6,386 bases of DNA, from contig DTZC01000202.1 of assembly GCA_012961565.1 (NCBI GenBank), positions 1 to 6,386 of the forward strand, given 5' to 3'. The notes beneath the pieces were generated by a model, which searched no databases, was not told the origin of the DNA, and saw only the letters and a list, made by a program, of their open reading frames with translations. Shown in pieces: positions 1-5,919 of this stretch. The first letter of the stretch is position 1. Each line of letters opens with the position of its first letter. Source of the stretch: Dehalococcoidia bacterium. Lineage in GTDB: Bacteria; Chloroflexota; Dehalococcoidia; GIF9; UBA5629. The position numbers and the translations under genes were made by a program.

Positions 1-1
1 A

Positions 2-43
2 GGTCTGCTCGGTGAAGGTGGTCTAAATGCTAAGGTTGAATAA
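2..43 (+). CDS. 3' end of upstream gene, probably LivG-type ABC ATPase (partial)
   Basis: Reading from base 2 gives the tail GLLGEGGLNAKVE followed by TAA at 41-43. LivG-type branched-chain amino acid ABC ATPases often end in a short stretch like YLGEGG, and livG normally sits directly before livF, so this frame is the best candidate for the preceding gene. It would overlap the livF start by 17 bases, implying translational coupling. Only 13 codons are visible, so the assignment relies on context and tail resemblance. The competing frame, with a TAA at 24-26 just before the livF ATG, gives the tail VCSVKVV, which resembles nothing I know. Confidence 0.45.
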   Translation, partial: GLLGEGGLNAKVE

Positions 44-821
44 CATTGAAGTTATTTACCATAACGTGATATTGGTGTTGAAGGGGGTATCGCTGGAGGT
101 AGCACCAGGGAAGATAGTCAGCTTGCTTGGTGGCAATGGCGCCGGGAAGACGACGACACTTAAGGCGATCTCAGGTCTGCTCAAGACCGAGGTGGGAGAG
201 GTAACAGATGGCAGTATTGAGTTTGAGGGGGAGAGGATAGATAGAAAGAACCCGGAGGAGATTGTAAAGCTGGGCATTGTCCAGGTCATGGAGGGAAGGC
301 GGCTGTTTGAACATCTGACAGTTGAGGAGAATCTGAGGGCAAGTGCTTATGTGACCGGTAATGGTGCTAGATTGAAGCGTGACCTGGAGTTGGTATATCA
401 GTATTTTCCCAGGCTGAAAGACCTGCGCAGCAATATTGCCGGCTATCTCTCCGGTGGTGAGCAACAGATGCTGGTTATCGGTAGCTCTTTGATGATACAC
501 CCCAAAGTTGTGCTCCTTGATGAACCTTCGCTCGGACTCGGCCCCAGACTAGTTCACGAGATATTTGAGATAGTTCGCAAAATCAATATCGAAGAAAAGA
601 CCTCTATGCTGCTTGTGGAGCAAAACGTGAAGGCAGCACTATCTATCGCCGAGTACGGCTATGTAATGGAGAACGGGAGAGTGGTACTTGATGGACCGGT
701 GGAGAAATTGAGAGATAACGAGGACATAAAGGAGTTCTATCTGGGGCTCAGTCAGGTGGGTGAGAAGAAAAGCTACCGGGAGGTGAAACATTATCGCAGA
801 CGAAAGAGATGGCTGGCGTAG
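27..821 (+). CDS. livF: LivF-type branched-chain amino acid/organic acid ABC transporter ATP-binding protein
   Basis: This is a cytoplasmic ATPase subunit that would power a Liv/HAAT-type importer together with LivG, the LivH/LivM permeases and a periplasmic or lipid-anchored binding protein, none of which lies fully in the window. All ABC motifs are present in the 264 residues: Walker A GGNGAGKT (35-42, Lys41), Q-loop Gln86, signature LSGGEQQ (141-147), Walker B VVLLDEPS (161-168, Asp165 and Glu166), and LLVEQN (195-200), where LivF proteins usually have Gln instead of the switch His. The start MLRLNNIEVIY matches the usual LivF beginning, and a GAAGGTGG stretch lies just upstream. Compared with amino acid LivF proteins of about 235 residues, it has a basic C-terminal extension from about residue 245 ending KHYRRRKRWLA. 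I recall this tail from LivF copies encoded beside PaaK-like ligases. The usual Arg after the signature helix (GRAL/ARAL) is Ser154. The family call is firm; the substrate is not known. Confidence 0.93.
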   Translation: MLRLNNIEVIYHNVILVLKGVSLEVAPGKIVSLLGGNGAGKTTTLKAISGLLKTEVGEVTDGSIEFEGERIDRKNPEEIVKLGIVQVMEGRRLFEHLTVEENLRASAYVTGNGARLKRDLELVYQYFPRLKDLRSNIAGYLSGGEQQMLVIGSSLMIHPKVVLLDEPSLGLGPRLVHEIFEIVRKINIEEKTSMLLVEQNVKAALSIAEYGYVMENGRVVLDGPVEKLRDNEDIKEFYLGLSQVGEKKSYREVKHYRRRKRWLA

Positions 822-875
822 GAAGAGTATTGTGATTATGTGATGAATCTGGCATGATTGCACAACGGCAACTGG

Positions 876-882
876 AAGGAGG
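876..882 (+). promoter_or_regulatory. Shine-Dalgarno site that fixes the start of the first PaaK-like gene
   Basis: AAGGAGG lies five bases before the ATG at 888. It falls inside the reading frame if the upstream TTG at 858 were used, so the site argues that translation begins at ATG 888 with MAQKTSRP and not at the TTG. Confidence 0.8.
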
Positions 883-887
883 GAGAC

Positions 888-2162
888 ATGGCACAGAAAA
901 CATCCAGACCGGCGCCCCATGAGCTGGAGAGAATGCCACCGGAGGAGAGACAGAAGCATCTGGAAGAGAGGATGCGGGAGATCATAGCCTATGCCTATGA
1001 GAGGGCACCGGCTGTCAAGGAACGCCTGGATGAGGCCGGGGTAAAGCCCAGCGATATTCGCACTATTAAAGACCTGGAGAAGATTCCGCTACTGAGAAAA
1101 GACGACCTGATCGCCCTGCAGAAGGCAAATCCTCCCTTCGGGGGCTATCTTGCTGTGCCCATGGACAGCCTGGAGAGAATATACCAGTCACTGGGACCTA
1201 TTTATGACCCGCAGCGCAAGAGGGGTTTCGGTTTCGGTGCCGGTCTGGGACCGGACTTCGGCAAGGGCCAGATTGTAATGAACACCTGGTCCTATCATAT
1301 AACCCCCGCAGGCTTGGGAGTTGACGAAGCTCTGCGGCGGCTGGGGTTCACGGTTGTTCCTACAGGTACCGGAAATACCGAACTCCAGGTGAAGATAATG
1401 CATGACCTCAAGGTGCACGGCTTTGTCGGCACCCCCAGCTTCCTTAAGACCATCATAGATAAGGCGGAGGAGATGGGCTATGACTTCAAGAAAGACTTCA
1501 ATCTGAAGTGGGCTATGGTGGGGGGAGAAATGGGCGGTGAGCCGCTGAGGAAGCTGTTCCAGGAGAAGTACGGCATCCTGTGTCTTGGCGGTGATTCCTA
1601 TGCCACGGCTGATGTCGGCACCATAGCTACCGGCTGCGAGAAGCAGTCTGGCATGCACATCACTGCCGACGCCATTGTAGAAATAGTGGACCCGGCGACG
1701 GGTAAGCAGCTCAGTCCGGGTGAGGTTGGAGAGGTGGTGGTAACCCCGTTCGATGAGGTCTATCCCTTGATTCGCTTTGGCACTGGCGATTTGTCCTGTC
1801 TTATCGATGAACCTTGTGGTTGCGGTAGAACAACACCGAGGCTACCCAAGATTATGGGTAGAAGTGGAGAGGCTGTCAGAGTGAGGGGGATGTTCGTTCA
1901 TCCAAGACAGACTGACGAAGTCATTTCCCGGTTCCCTGAGGTCTCACGATACCAGCTAGTGGTCACGCGCCCCCAGCACCGGGATGAGATGACACTTAAG
2001 GTCGAGCTTGCAGATGAGTCAGTTGATAAAGATAAGCTGAGGGGTGCCCTGGATAAGGACTTCAGAGACGTGTGTAAAGTAAGGTTTGACCGTGTGGAGT
2101 TCGTCCCCAAGGGCACCATCGCTGAGGGTGCCAAACGCATTTCTGATGAGCGAGTCTATTAG
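888..2162 (+). CDS. PaaK-family (phenylacetate-CoA ligase-like) AMP-binding protein, copy 1
   Basis: This 424-residue cytoplasmic protein belongs to the PaaK branch of the ANL (adenylate-forming) superfamily, whose members convert a carboxylic acid, ATP and CoA to an acyl-CoA; the usual length is about 430. Support includes the N-terminal YAYERAPAVKERLDEAG (35-51) and PLLRKDDL (67-74), RFGTGDL (296-302, the ANL TGD motif), the PaaK Cys cluster PCGCGRT (309-315), GRSGEAVRVRGMFVHP (324-339, domain hinge region), and a C-terminal KRISDER with Lys416 where the adenylation lysine is expected. Odd points: the ATP-grasping loop is replaced by SLGPIYDP (101-108); a Gly-rich stretch follows (113-125); the YGxSE motif reads YATAD (238-242); and LCLGG (231-235) precedes it. 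By eye it is about 60% identical to the next gene, with which it is probably co-transcribed after livF (66-base gap). Substrate and catalytic competence are unknown; phenylacetate is only the family name. Confidence 0.85.
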   Translation: MAQKTSRPAPHELERMPPEERQKHLEERMREIIAYAYERAPAVKERLDEAGVKPSDIRTIKDLEKIPLLRKDDLIALQKANPPFGGYLAVPMDSLERIYQSLGPIYDPQRKRGFGFGAGLGPDFGKGQIVMNTWSYHITPAGLGVDEALRRLGFTVVPTGTGNTELQVKIMHDLKVHGFVGTPSFLKTIIDKAEEMGYDFKKDFNLKWAMVGGEMGGEPLRKLFQEKYGILCLGGDSYATADVGTIATGCEKQSGMHITADAIVEIVDPATGKQLSPGEVGEVVVTPFDEVYPLIRFGTGDLSCLIDEPCGCGRTTPRLPKIMGRSGEAVRVRGMFVHPRQTDEVISRFPEVSRYQLVVTRPQHRDEMTLKVELADESVDKDKLRGALDKDFRDVCKVRFDRVEFVPKGTIAEGAKRISDERVY

Positions 2163-2200
2163 CCAAGTCTCGCCTATCTGACGAAACTAAAAATAAATCA

Positions 2201-2206
2201 GGGAGG
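2201..2206 (+). promoter_or_regulatory. Shine-Dalgarno site of the second PaaK-like gene
   Basis: GGGAGG lies six bases before the ATG at 2213. The GTG at 2210 would be only three bases away, too close, so ATG 2213 (MTGRATPL) is the better start. The preceding 2182-2200 is A-rich, which may keep the site unstructured. Confidence 0.75.
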
Positions 2207-2212
2207 TATGTG

Positions 2213-3496
2213 ATGACAGGTAGAGCAACTCCGCTTCCATTTGAAAAACAGGAGAGGATGTCTCGGGAGGAGAGGGCGAAGTATCTCGATGAGCGGCTGA
2301 AGTGGTTGGTTCCCTATGCCTATGACAGGGCACCGGCTATAAAAGCGAGGTTTGATAAAGCCGGTATTGACCCTTCCAAAGTTTCTGGTATCAAAGATCT
2401 GGAGAATCTGCCTCTTCTGAGAAAAGACGACCTGGTGGACTTGTACAAGAACAATCCTCCTCTGGGCGGGTTGGTAACCATGCCTATGGAGGAACTAGAG
2501 CGGGTGTACGTTTCCCCGGGACCTATTTATGACCCGCACCATCAAAGTGAGACTTTCTGGCAGCGGCTTGTTTACCTGGTCAAATCGTTAGGCTTTGGTA
2601 AAGGTGATGTCGTCGTCAATACCTGGGCTTATCATCTGGTGCCTGCCGGTCATATGATTGATGAAGCACTGCGGCGGGCTGGAGTTACAGTTATCCCTAT
2701 GGGGGTAGGTAACACCGAGTTGCAAGTTGAGGTCATGCATCAGCTTAAAGTCACAGGGTTCTTCGGCACCACGGGCTTCTTCATGAATATCATAACCAAG
2801 GCTGAGGAGATGGGCTATGATATCCGTAAGGATTTTAACCTCAAGCTAGCCTGCATAGGTGGGGAGATGGGTGGTGGCCCGATAAGGAAACTGGTTGAGG
2901 AGAAATATGGTATTGCGACCAGAGATGCTTACGGGACGGCTGATGTCGGCTTCATGGCTTACGAATGCAGCGAGAAAAGCGGTATGCACATCGCCGAGGA
3001 AGTCATAGTAGAGATAGTCAGTTACGAAACGGGTAAGCCGGTGGCTCCCGGCGAGGTCGGCGAGATAGTGGTGACACCAATCGATGAGACCTACCCTTTG
3101 ATACGCTTTGGTACTGGAGACCTGGCTAGCTTGATTGAGGAGCCCTGCCCCTGTGGCAAGACTGCTCTCCGCATAACGCGTATTTTGGGGAGAGTGGGCG
3201 ATGCGGTGAGGACAAGAGGTATGTTTATCCACCCGCGGCAGCTCGAACCAGCGATGGCTAAATTCACTCAAGTTGACGGATATCAGGCAGTTGTCACCAG
3301 ACCTGGTCATAGGGATGAGCTTACACTCAAGGTCGAGCTCAAAAGCGAGGAAGGTATTGACAAGGAAAAGTTAGCCAAGGAGCTAAATCAGGTAGTAAGT
3401 GCGGCGGTAAGGATTAAGGTCGACCGGGTTGAGTTTGTAGCTAAAGGGTCCATCCCCGAAGTCCACAAGTTGATAGTCGACGAACGCGTCTATTGA
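2213..3496 (+). CDS. PaaK-family (phenylacetate-CoA ligase-like) AMP-binding protein, copy 2
   Basis: This 427-residue paralogue of the preceding gene aligns without gaps over the first 108 residues, with 57 of 98 identical from 11 to 108. Family landmarks are YAYDRAPAIKARFDKAG (35-51), LLRKDDL (68-74), DAYGTADVG (238-246, the YGxSE position with Asp244 for Glu), RFGTGDL (298-304), PCPCGKT (311-317), GRVGDAVRTRGMFIHP (326-341) and the C-terminal HKLIVDER with Lys419 at the adenylation-lysine position. As in copy 1 the Ser/Thr/Gly loop is missing and SPGPIYDP (101-108) stands there. Unlike copy 1 it keeps Gly241 in the YG motif and has an ordinary amphipathic segment (SETFWQRLVYLVKSLG, 112-127) after the loop, so it is the more standard of the two. 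The gap from copy 1 is 50 bases, and it is the last gene before the intergenic break. Likely role: CoA activation of the acid imported by the linked transporter. The substrate is unknown. Confidence 0.86.
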   Translation: MTGRATPLPFEKQERMSREERAKYLDERLKWLVPYAYDRAPAIKARFDKAGIDPSKVSGIKDLENLPLLRKDDLVDLYKNNPPLGGLVTMPMEELERVYVSPGPIYDPHHQSETFWQRLVYLVKSLGFGKGDVVVNTWAYHLVPAGHMIDEALRRAGVTVIPMGVGNTELQVEVMHQLKVTGFFGTTGFFMNIITKAEEMGYDIRKDFNLKLACIGGEMGGGPIRKLVEEKYGIATRDAYGTADVGFMAYECSEKSGMHIAEEVIVEIVSYETGKPVAPGEVGEIVVTPIDETYPLIRFGTGDLASLIEEPCPCGKTALRITRILGRVGDAVRTRGMFIHPRQLEPAMAKFTQVDGYQAVVTRPGHRDELTLKVELKSEEGIDKEKLAKELNQVVSAAVRIKVDRVEFVAKGSIPEVHKLIVDERVY

Positions 3497-3651
3497 GCTA
3501 GCCGTAGGGCTTGTTCTATCTGGATATTCGTTTTCGCCAGCAATGGTGGTAGACCTAATATAGTTGTTATCTTGTCTCTGTAGGTTGGGTAAGAGAGTAT
3601 TAAGGGATACCCGCCCCGTCATTGTACTTTGGCTATCGAAAGGTGAACTCA

Positions 3652-3685
3652 CTTCCTTCGGCTGGTCTCCTCAAGCTGTCGGAAG
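3652..3685 (+). terminator. Imperfect hairpin, possible terminator of the livF-PaaK operon
   Basis: CTTCC (3652-3656) pairs with GGAAG (3681-3685), and CGGCT (3659-3663) pairs with AGCTG (3674-3678, one G-U). A 2x2 internal loop and a 10-base terminal loop complete the structure. The T-rich stretch TTAGTTTT follows only after several bases, so this is not a textbook intrinsic terminator. It could equally be part of the leader or operator region of the downstream gene. Confidence 0.35.
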
Positions 3686-3704
3686 CTCATTAGTTTTCAA
3701 ATTA

Positions 3705-3713
3705 TGGTAAAAT
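3705..3713 (+). promoter_or_regulatory. Candidate extended -10 promoter for the corA-led unit
   Basis: TGG followed by TAAAAT (3708-3713) fits an extended -10 element. No good -35 box lies 16-18 bases upstream, which extended -10 promoters can tolerate. Transcription would begin near 3720, leaving a leader of about 25 bases before the ATG at 3747. It is the most AT-rich spot in the gap between two gene groups, which fits the position of a promoter. Confidence 0.35.
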
Positions 3714-3746
3714 AAGAACCAGATTTTTGTCCTTGGTGAAGCTGAC

Positions 3747-4706
3747 ATGACGATACCTGTGGTTGGGGAGGAGGAAAGGCTAAACGTAAGCTCAATCAGT
3801 TGTGGGAAGTTGGCTTGGATTTACATTGAAAAGCCAACTCTCAGGGAGGTTGAGTATCTGGCTCAGCATTTCAATTTCCATGTCCTCAACCTGGATGATG
3901 TGTTGAGCCGTGTGCAGCGTCCTAAAATCGATGAGTACGGCGACCACCTTTTCATCGTGCTTCACTTCCCCGTATTCAATAAAGAAAATCGGGTGACTAC
4001 CCCCAGTGAAGTAGATATTTTCATCGGTGAGAACTACATAGTCACTATCCACAAATCAGGCGACTTGAAGCCGCTGTCCAAGTTCTTCGAGGAGTGCCGT
4101 CTTGATGAGGGAATACGCAACACCTATATGTGCCGCAGTTCGGGTTACCTGTTTTACCACATACTGGATAGGCTGGTCAACTATTGCTTCCCCATTCTGG
4201 ACAAGATAGTAGACAACGTGGAAAAGGTGGAAGACCTCATTTTTGCCAGAGCAGTCCCAGAAACGGTACGTGAAATCTCGCTGGTGAGGCGCGATCTAAT
4301 TTCCTTCCGTCGTGTTATCCATCCTCAGATTGGTGTAGTCGAGGCGCTGGAACGGGAGGAGTATACCTTCTTCAAGGAAGACCAGGACATCTATTTTGGT
4401 GATATCGCTGACCATATTCGTAAAATATGGGATGGACTGGAGGACTGTAAGGAAGTGGTAGATGGGTTAGTAGATACGAGCAACTGGCTGACGTCTCATC
4501 GCATTCAGGAGATTATGCGCGTACTCACCATTGTGATGGCAATCATGGCGCCAGGCACCTTGCTTGCCAGTATCTATGGCATGAACATACCTCTGCCCGG
4601 CGGCGTAGACCAAGGCAGTATGTGGCCTTTGGCCGCAATTTTGACGATTATGCTTGGCATAGCTGTGGGCATGCTCTGGTTTTTCCGCCGCCGACATTGG
4701 CTCTAA
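3747..4706 (+). CDS. corA: CorA-family magnesium/divalent cation transport protein
   Basis: CorA proteins are homopentameric inner-membrane channels for Mg2+ (also Co2+ and Ni2+ in some members), with a large cytoplasmic N-terminal domain and two C-terminal membrane helices. The 319-residue length fits. The soluble domain occupies about residues 10-255 with family-like stretches such as LNLDDVLSRVQRPKIDEY (47-64), and includes the long charged stalk helix region (about 170-255). Membrane helix 1 is about 259-278 and ends in the diagnostic YGMN (277-280); helix 2 is about 292-313, followed by the basic tail RRRHWL. The loop after GMN reads IPLPGGVDQGSMW and lacks the MPEL motif of classical CorA, having a single acidic residue (Asp288). 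Ion preference is therefore uncertain and could differ from Mg2+. The Shine-Dalgarno site is weak (GGTGA at 3735-3739). The gene heads the second gene group, and the next start lies 16 bases after its stop. Confidence 0.93.
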   Translation: MTIPVVGEEERLNVSSISCGKLAWIYIEKPTLREVEYLAQHFNFHVLNLDDVLSRVQRPKIDEYGDHLFIVLHFPVFNKENRVTTPSEVDIFIGENYIVTIHKSGDLKPLSKFFEECRLDEGIRNTYMCRSSGYLFYHILDRLVNYCFPILDKIVDNVEKVEDLIFARAVPETVREISLVRRDLISFRRVIHPQIGVVEALEREEYTFFKEDQDIYFGDIADHIRKIWDGLEDCKEVVDGLVDTSNWLTSHRIQEIMRVLTIVMAIMAPGTLLASIYGMNIPLPGGVDQGSMWPLAAILTIMLGIAVGMLWFFRRRHWL

Positions 4707-4722
4707 TGTTGACCCGGGTGTG

Positions 4723-5403
4723 ATGGCCTTCACTGTGAACATATCTCACAGGTTTGTGATGGTGACAGCTATCTTCGTCACCTGCCTGATTACAGCCAAC
4801 ATCATAGTGGTCAAGCAGGTAAACATCGGTGGTCTCATTCTGCCGGCAGCGATAATAATCTTCCCCCTGAGCTATATCATTGGTGATGTTCTCACCGAGG
4901 TTTATGGATACCGACAGGCGCGGCGTGTAATCTGGCTGGGCTTTTTGTGCAATTTAGTTGCAGTGCTGGCTATCTGGATTGCTCAAATACTGCCACCAGC
5001 ACCCGTTTTTGAAGCCCAGAGCGCCTATGAACGCATTTTAGGCAGCACCCCCCGTTTTCTACTAGCCTCTTTTGTGGCCTATCTCGCTGGCGAGTTCACC
5101 AATTCGTTCGTGCTGTCGAAAATGAAGATAATGACCAAAGGCAGATGGTTATGGAGCAGGACTATCGGTTCCACCCTCGTGGGGCAGGGTGTTGATACCG
5201 TAGTAGTTCTTACAATTGCTTTCGCCGGAGTGCTCCCATTTTCGGTGCTGGGCATTATGATTGTGAGCCATTGGCTGGTGAAGACTGTCTATGAAGCTGT
5301 AGCCACTCCGTTGACTTATCTAGTTGTAGGCTATTTGAAAAGGAAGGAAGCTGTCGATGTCTACGACTACGGAATCGATTTCAATCCTTTGAGCATCAGT
5401 TAA
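4723..5403 (+). CDS. yhhQ: Queuosine precursor transporter (YhhQ/QPTR family, DUF165)
   Basis: This 226-residue integral membrane protein belongs to the YhhQ (vitamin uptake-like, DUF165) family, whose E. coli member imports the queuosine precursors preQ0 and preQ1 for tRNA wobble-base modification. Family signatures are TCLITANIIVVKQV (20-33), FPLSYIIGDVLTEVYGY (47-63), SRTIGSTLVGQGVDT (145-159), KTVYEAVATPLTY (187-199) and the C-terminal DYGIDFNPLS (215-224). About six hydrophobic segments are visible (about 12-30, 38-57, 68-90, 112-132, 152-172 and 174-204). ATG 4723 is chosen because the following ISHRF segment fits the usual family start; GTG 4720 would add only one residue. The Shine-Dalgarno site is poor (GGGTG almost touching the start), so coupling to corA 16 bases upstream is likely. 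No queuosine biosynthesis gene is in the window. The family call is secure; the exact substrate is inferred. Confidence 0.93.
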   Translation: MAFTVNISHRFVMVTAIFVTCLITANIIVVKQVNIGGLILPAAIIIFPLSYIIGDVLTEVYGYRQARRVIWLGFLCNLVAVLAIWIAQILPPAPVFEAQSAYERILGSTPRFLLASFVAYLAGEFTNSFVLSKMKIMTKGRWLWSRTIGSTLVGQGVDTVVVLTIAFAGVLPFSVLGIMIVSHWLVKTVYEAVATPLTYLVVGYLKRKEAVDVYDYGIDFNPLSIS

Positions 5404-5431
5404 TAGCTGGATTGGGGTAAGTGCTATTGAG

Positions 5432-5908
5432 ATGAAATTTATCGTTGATAACAATGTTGGCAAACTGGCAAAGTGGCTGAGAATAATGGGATATGATGCC
5501 CTGCTTTTTAGTGAGGAAGATGATGGCAAAATGGTCAAAGCAGCTCTGGCACAGAACAGGATAATCCTCACCAAGGACAGGCAGATTATGAAGCGGCGAC
5601 TGGTAACAAGCGGCAGGCTGAAGGCTATCCTTATCGAAGACAATGATTCTAAGGCTCAGTTGAGGCAGGTTGTCGGTGCTTTGAATTTGGACTATCAGTT
5701 CAGGCCGTTTTCTCTGTGTCTCGAATGCAATCAGAGGCTGATTGAGAGGGACAAGGATACAGTCCGTGGTCTGGTGCCGCCACATGTCTTCGATACTCAG
5801 AGCCAGTTTATGCAGTGCCCGTCCTGCCAGCGCATCTACTGGCAGGGCACGCACTGGCAAGCAATGAGCCGGGAACTGGAGAAGTTAATGGCTGACAGCC
5901 GCCATTAA
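5432..5908 (+). CDS. Mut7-C domain protein (PIN-like putative RNase with zinc ribbon)
   Basis: This 158-residue soluble protein consists of a stand-alone Mut7-C (DUF82) domain. The N-terminal PIN-like part shows FIVDNNVGKLAKWLRIMGYD (3-22, acidic Asp6), RIILTKDRQIMKRR (43-56, Asp49) and the acidic stretch IEDND (68-72), positions expected to bind the catalytic metal in PIN folds. The C-terminal part is a zinc ribbon with two Cys pairs, CLEC (96-99) and CPSC (129-132), separated by the typical VPPHVF and followed by RIYWQGTHW (134-142), a hallmark of the family. The name comes from the C-terminus of the eukaryotic exonuclease Mut-7; bacterial and archaeal members are predicted RNases with little direct characterisation. 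The start is 28 bases after the transporter stop. The only purine-rich upstream stretch is GGGG at 5414-5417, rather far from the ATG, so initiation may depend on coupling. Role in the cell is unknown. Confidence 0.9.
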   Translation: MKFIVDNNVGKLAKWLRIMGYDALLFSEEDDGKMVKAALAQNRIILTKDRQIMKRRLVTSGRLKAILIEDNDSKAQLRQVVGALNLDYQFRPFSLCLECNQRLIERDKDTVRGLVPPHVFDTQSQFMQCPSCQRIYWQGTHWQAMSRELEKLMADSRH

Positions 5909-5914
5909 GAGGAG
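5907..5914 (+). promoter_or_regulatory. Shine-Dalgarno site of nnr, overlapping the Mut7-C stop
   Basis: AAGAGGAG overlaps the last two bases of the TAA stop of the Mut7-C gene and lies five bases before the ATG at 5920. This arrangement supports translational coupling of the two genes and fixes the nnr start. Confidence 0.75.
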
Positions 5915-5919
5915 CGTGT

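Larger units (their letters stand above)
3497..3746. other. Intergenic region separating two transcription units
   Basis: No convincing gene is present on either strand in these 250 bases. An antisense open frame covering 3383-3652 has no recognisable motif and runs into the coding end of the upstream gene. The right half holds an imperfect hairpin (3652-3685) and a promoter-like AT-rich stretch (3694-3715). A tiny GGG-ATA-CCC inverted repeat lies at about 3604-3612. I see no riboswitch that I can name, including no convincing M-box, although a Mg2+ transporter follows. Confidence 0.6.

Noticed and set aside
830..865. TTGTG...CACAA inverted repeat between livF and the first PaaK-like gene
   Set aside because: There are only five base pairs around a 26-base loop, well within chance, and no T-tract follows.
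858..887. TTG start that would add ten residues to the first PaaK-like protein
   Set aside because: The strong AAGGAGG site at 876-882 lies within this extension, five bases before ATG 888, and the added residues do not look like the family N-terminus.
1188..1658. Antisense open frame of 156 codons inside the first PaaK-like gene
   Set aside because: It has no recognisable motif and lies fully opposite a well-supported gene, as expected of a chance shadow frame.
2210..2212. GTG start one codon upstream of ATG 2213 in the second PaaK-like gene
   Set aside because: It would leave only three bases to the GGGAGG ribosome site, whereas ATG 2213 has six.
2846..3310. Antisense open frame of 154 codons inside the second PaaK-like gene
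   Set aside because: It sits opposite conserved ligase motifs and encodes no recognisable domain.
3383..3652. Antisense open frame covering much of the intergenic gap
   Set aside because: It overlaps the conserved 3' end of the ligase gene, and its 89 residues show no hydrophobic, domain or repeat pattern pointing to a real protein.
3497..3746. M-box-type Mg2+ riboswitch ahead of corA
   Set aside because: The candidate transcript leader is only about 25 bases, and I see no conserved multi-helix arrangement in the gap.
5396..5860. Antisense open frame of 154 codons opposite the Mut7-C gene
   Set aside because: The sense frame has clear Mut7-C motifs with two Cys pairs, and the antisense product resembles nothing known.
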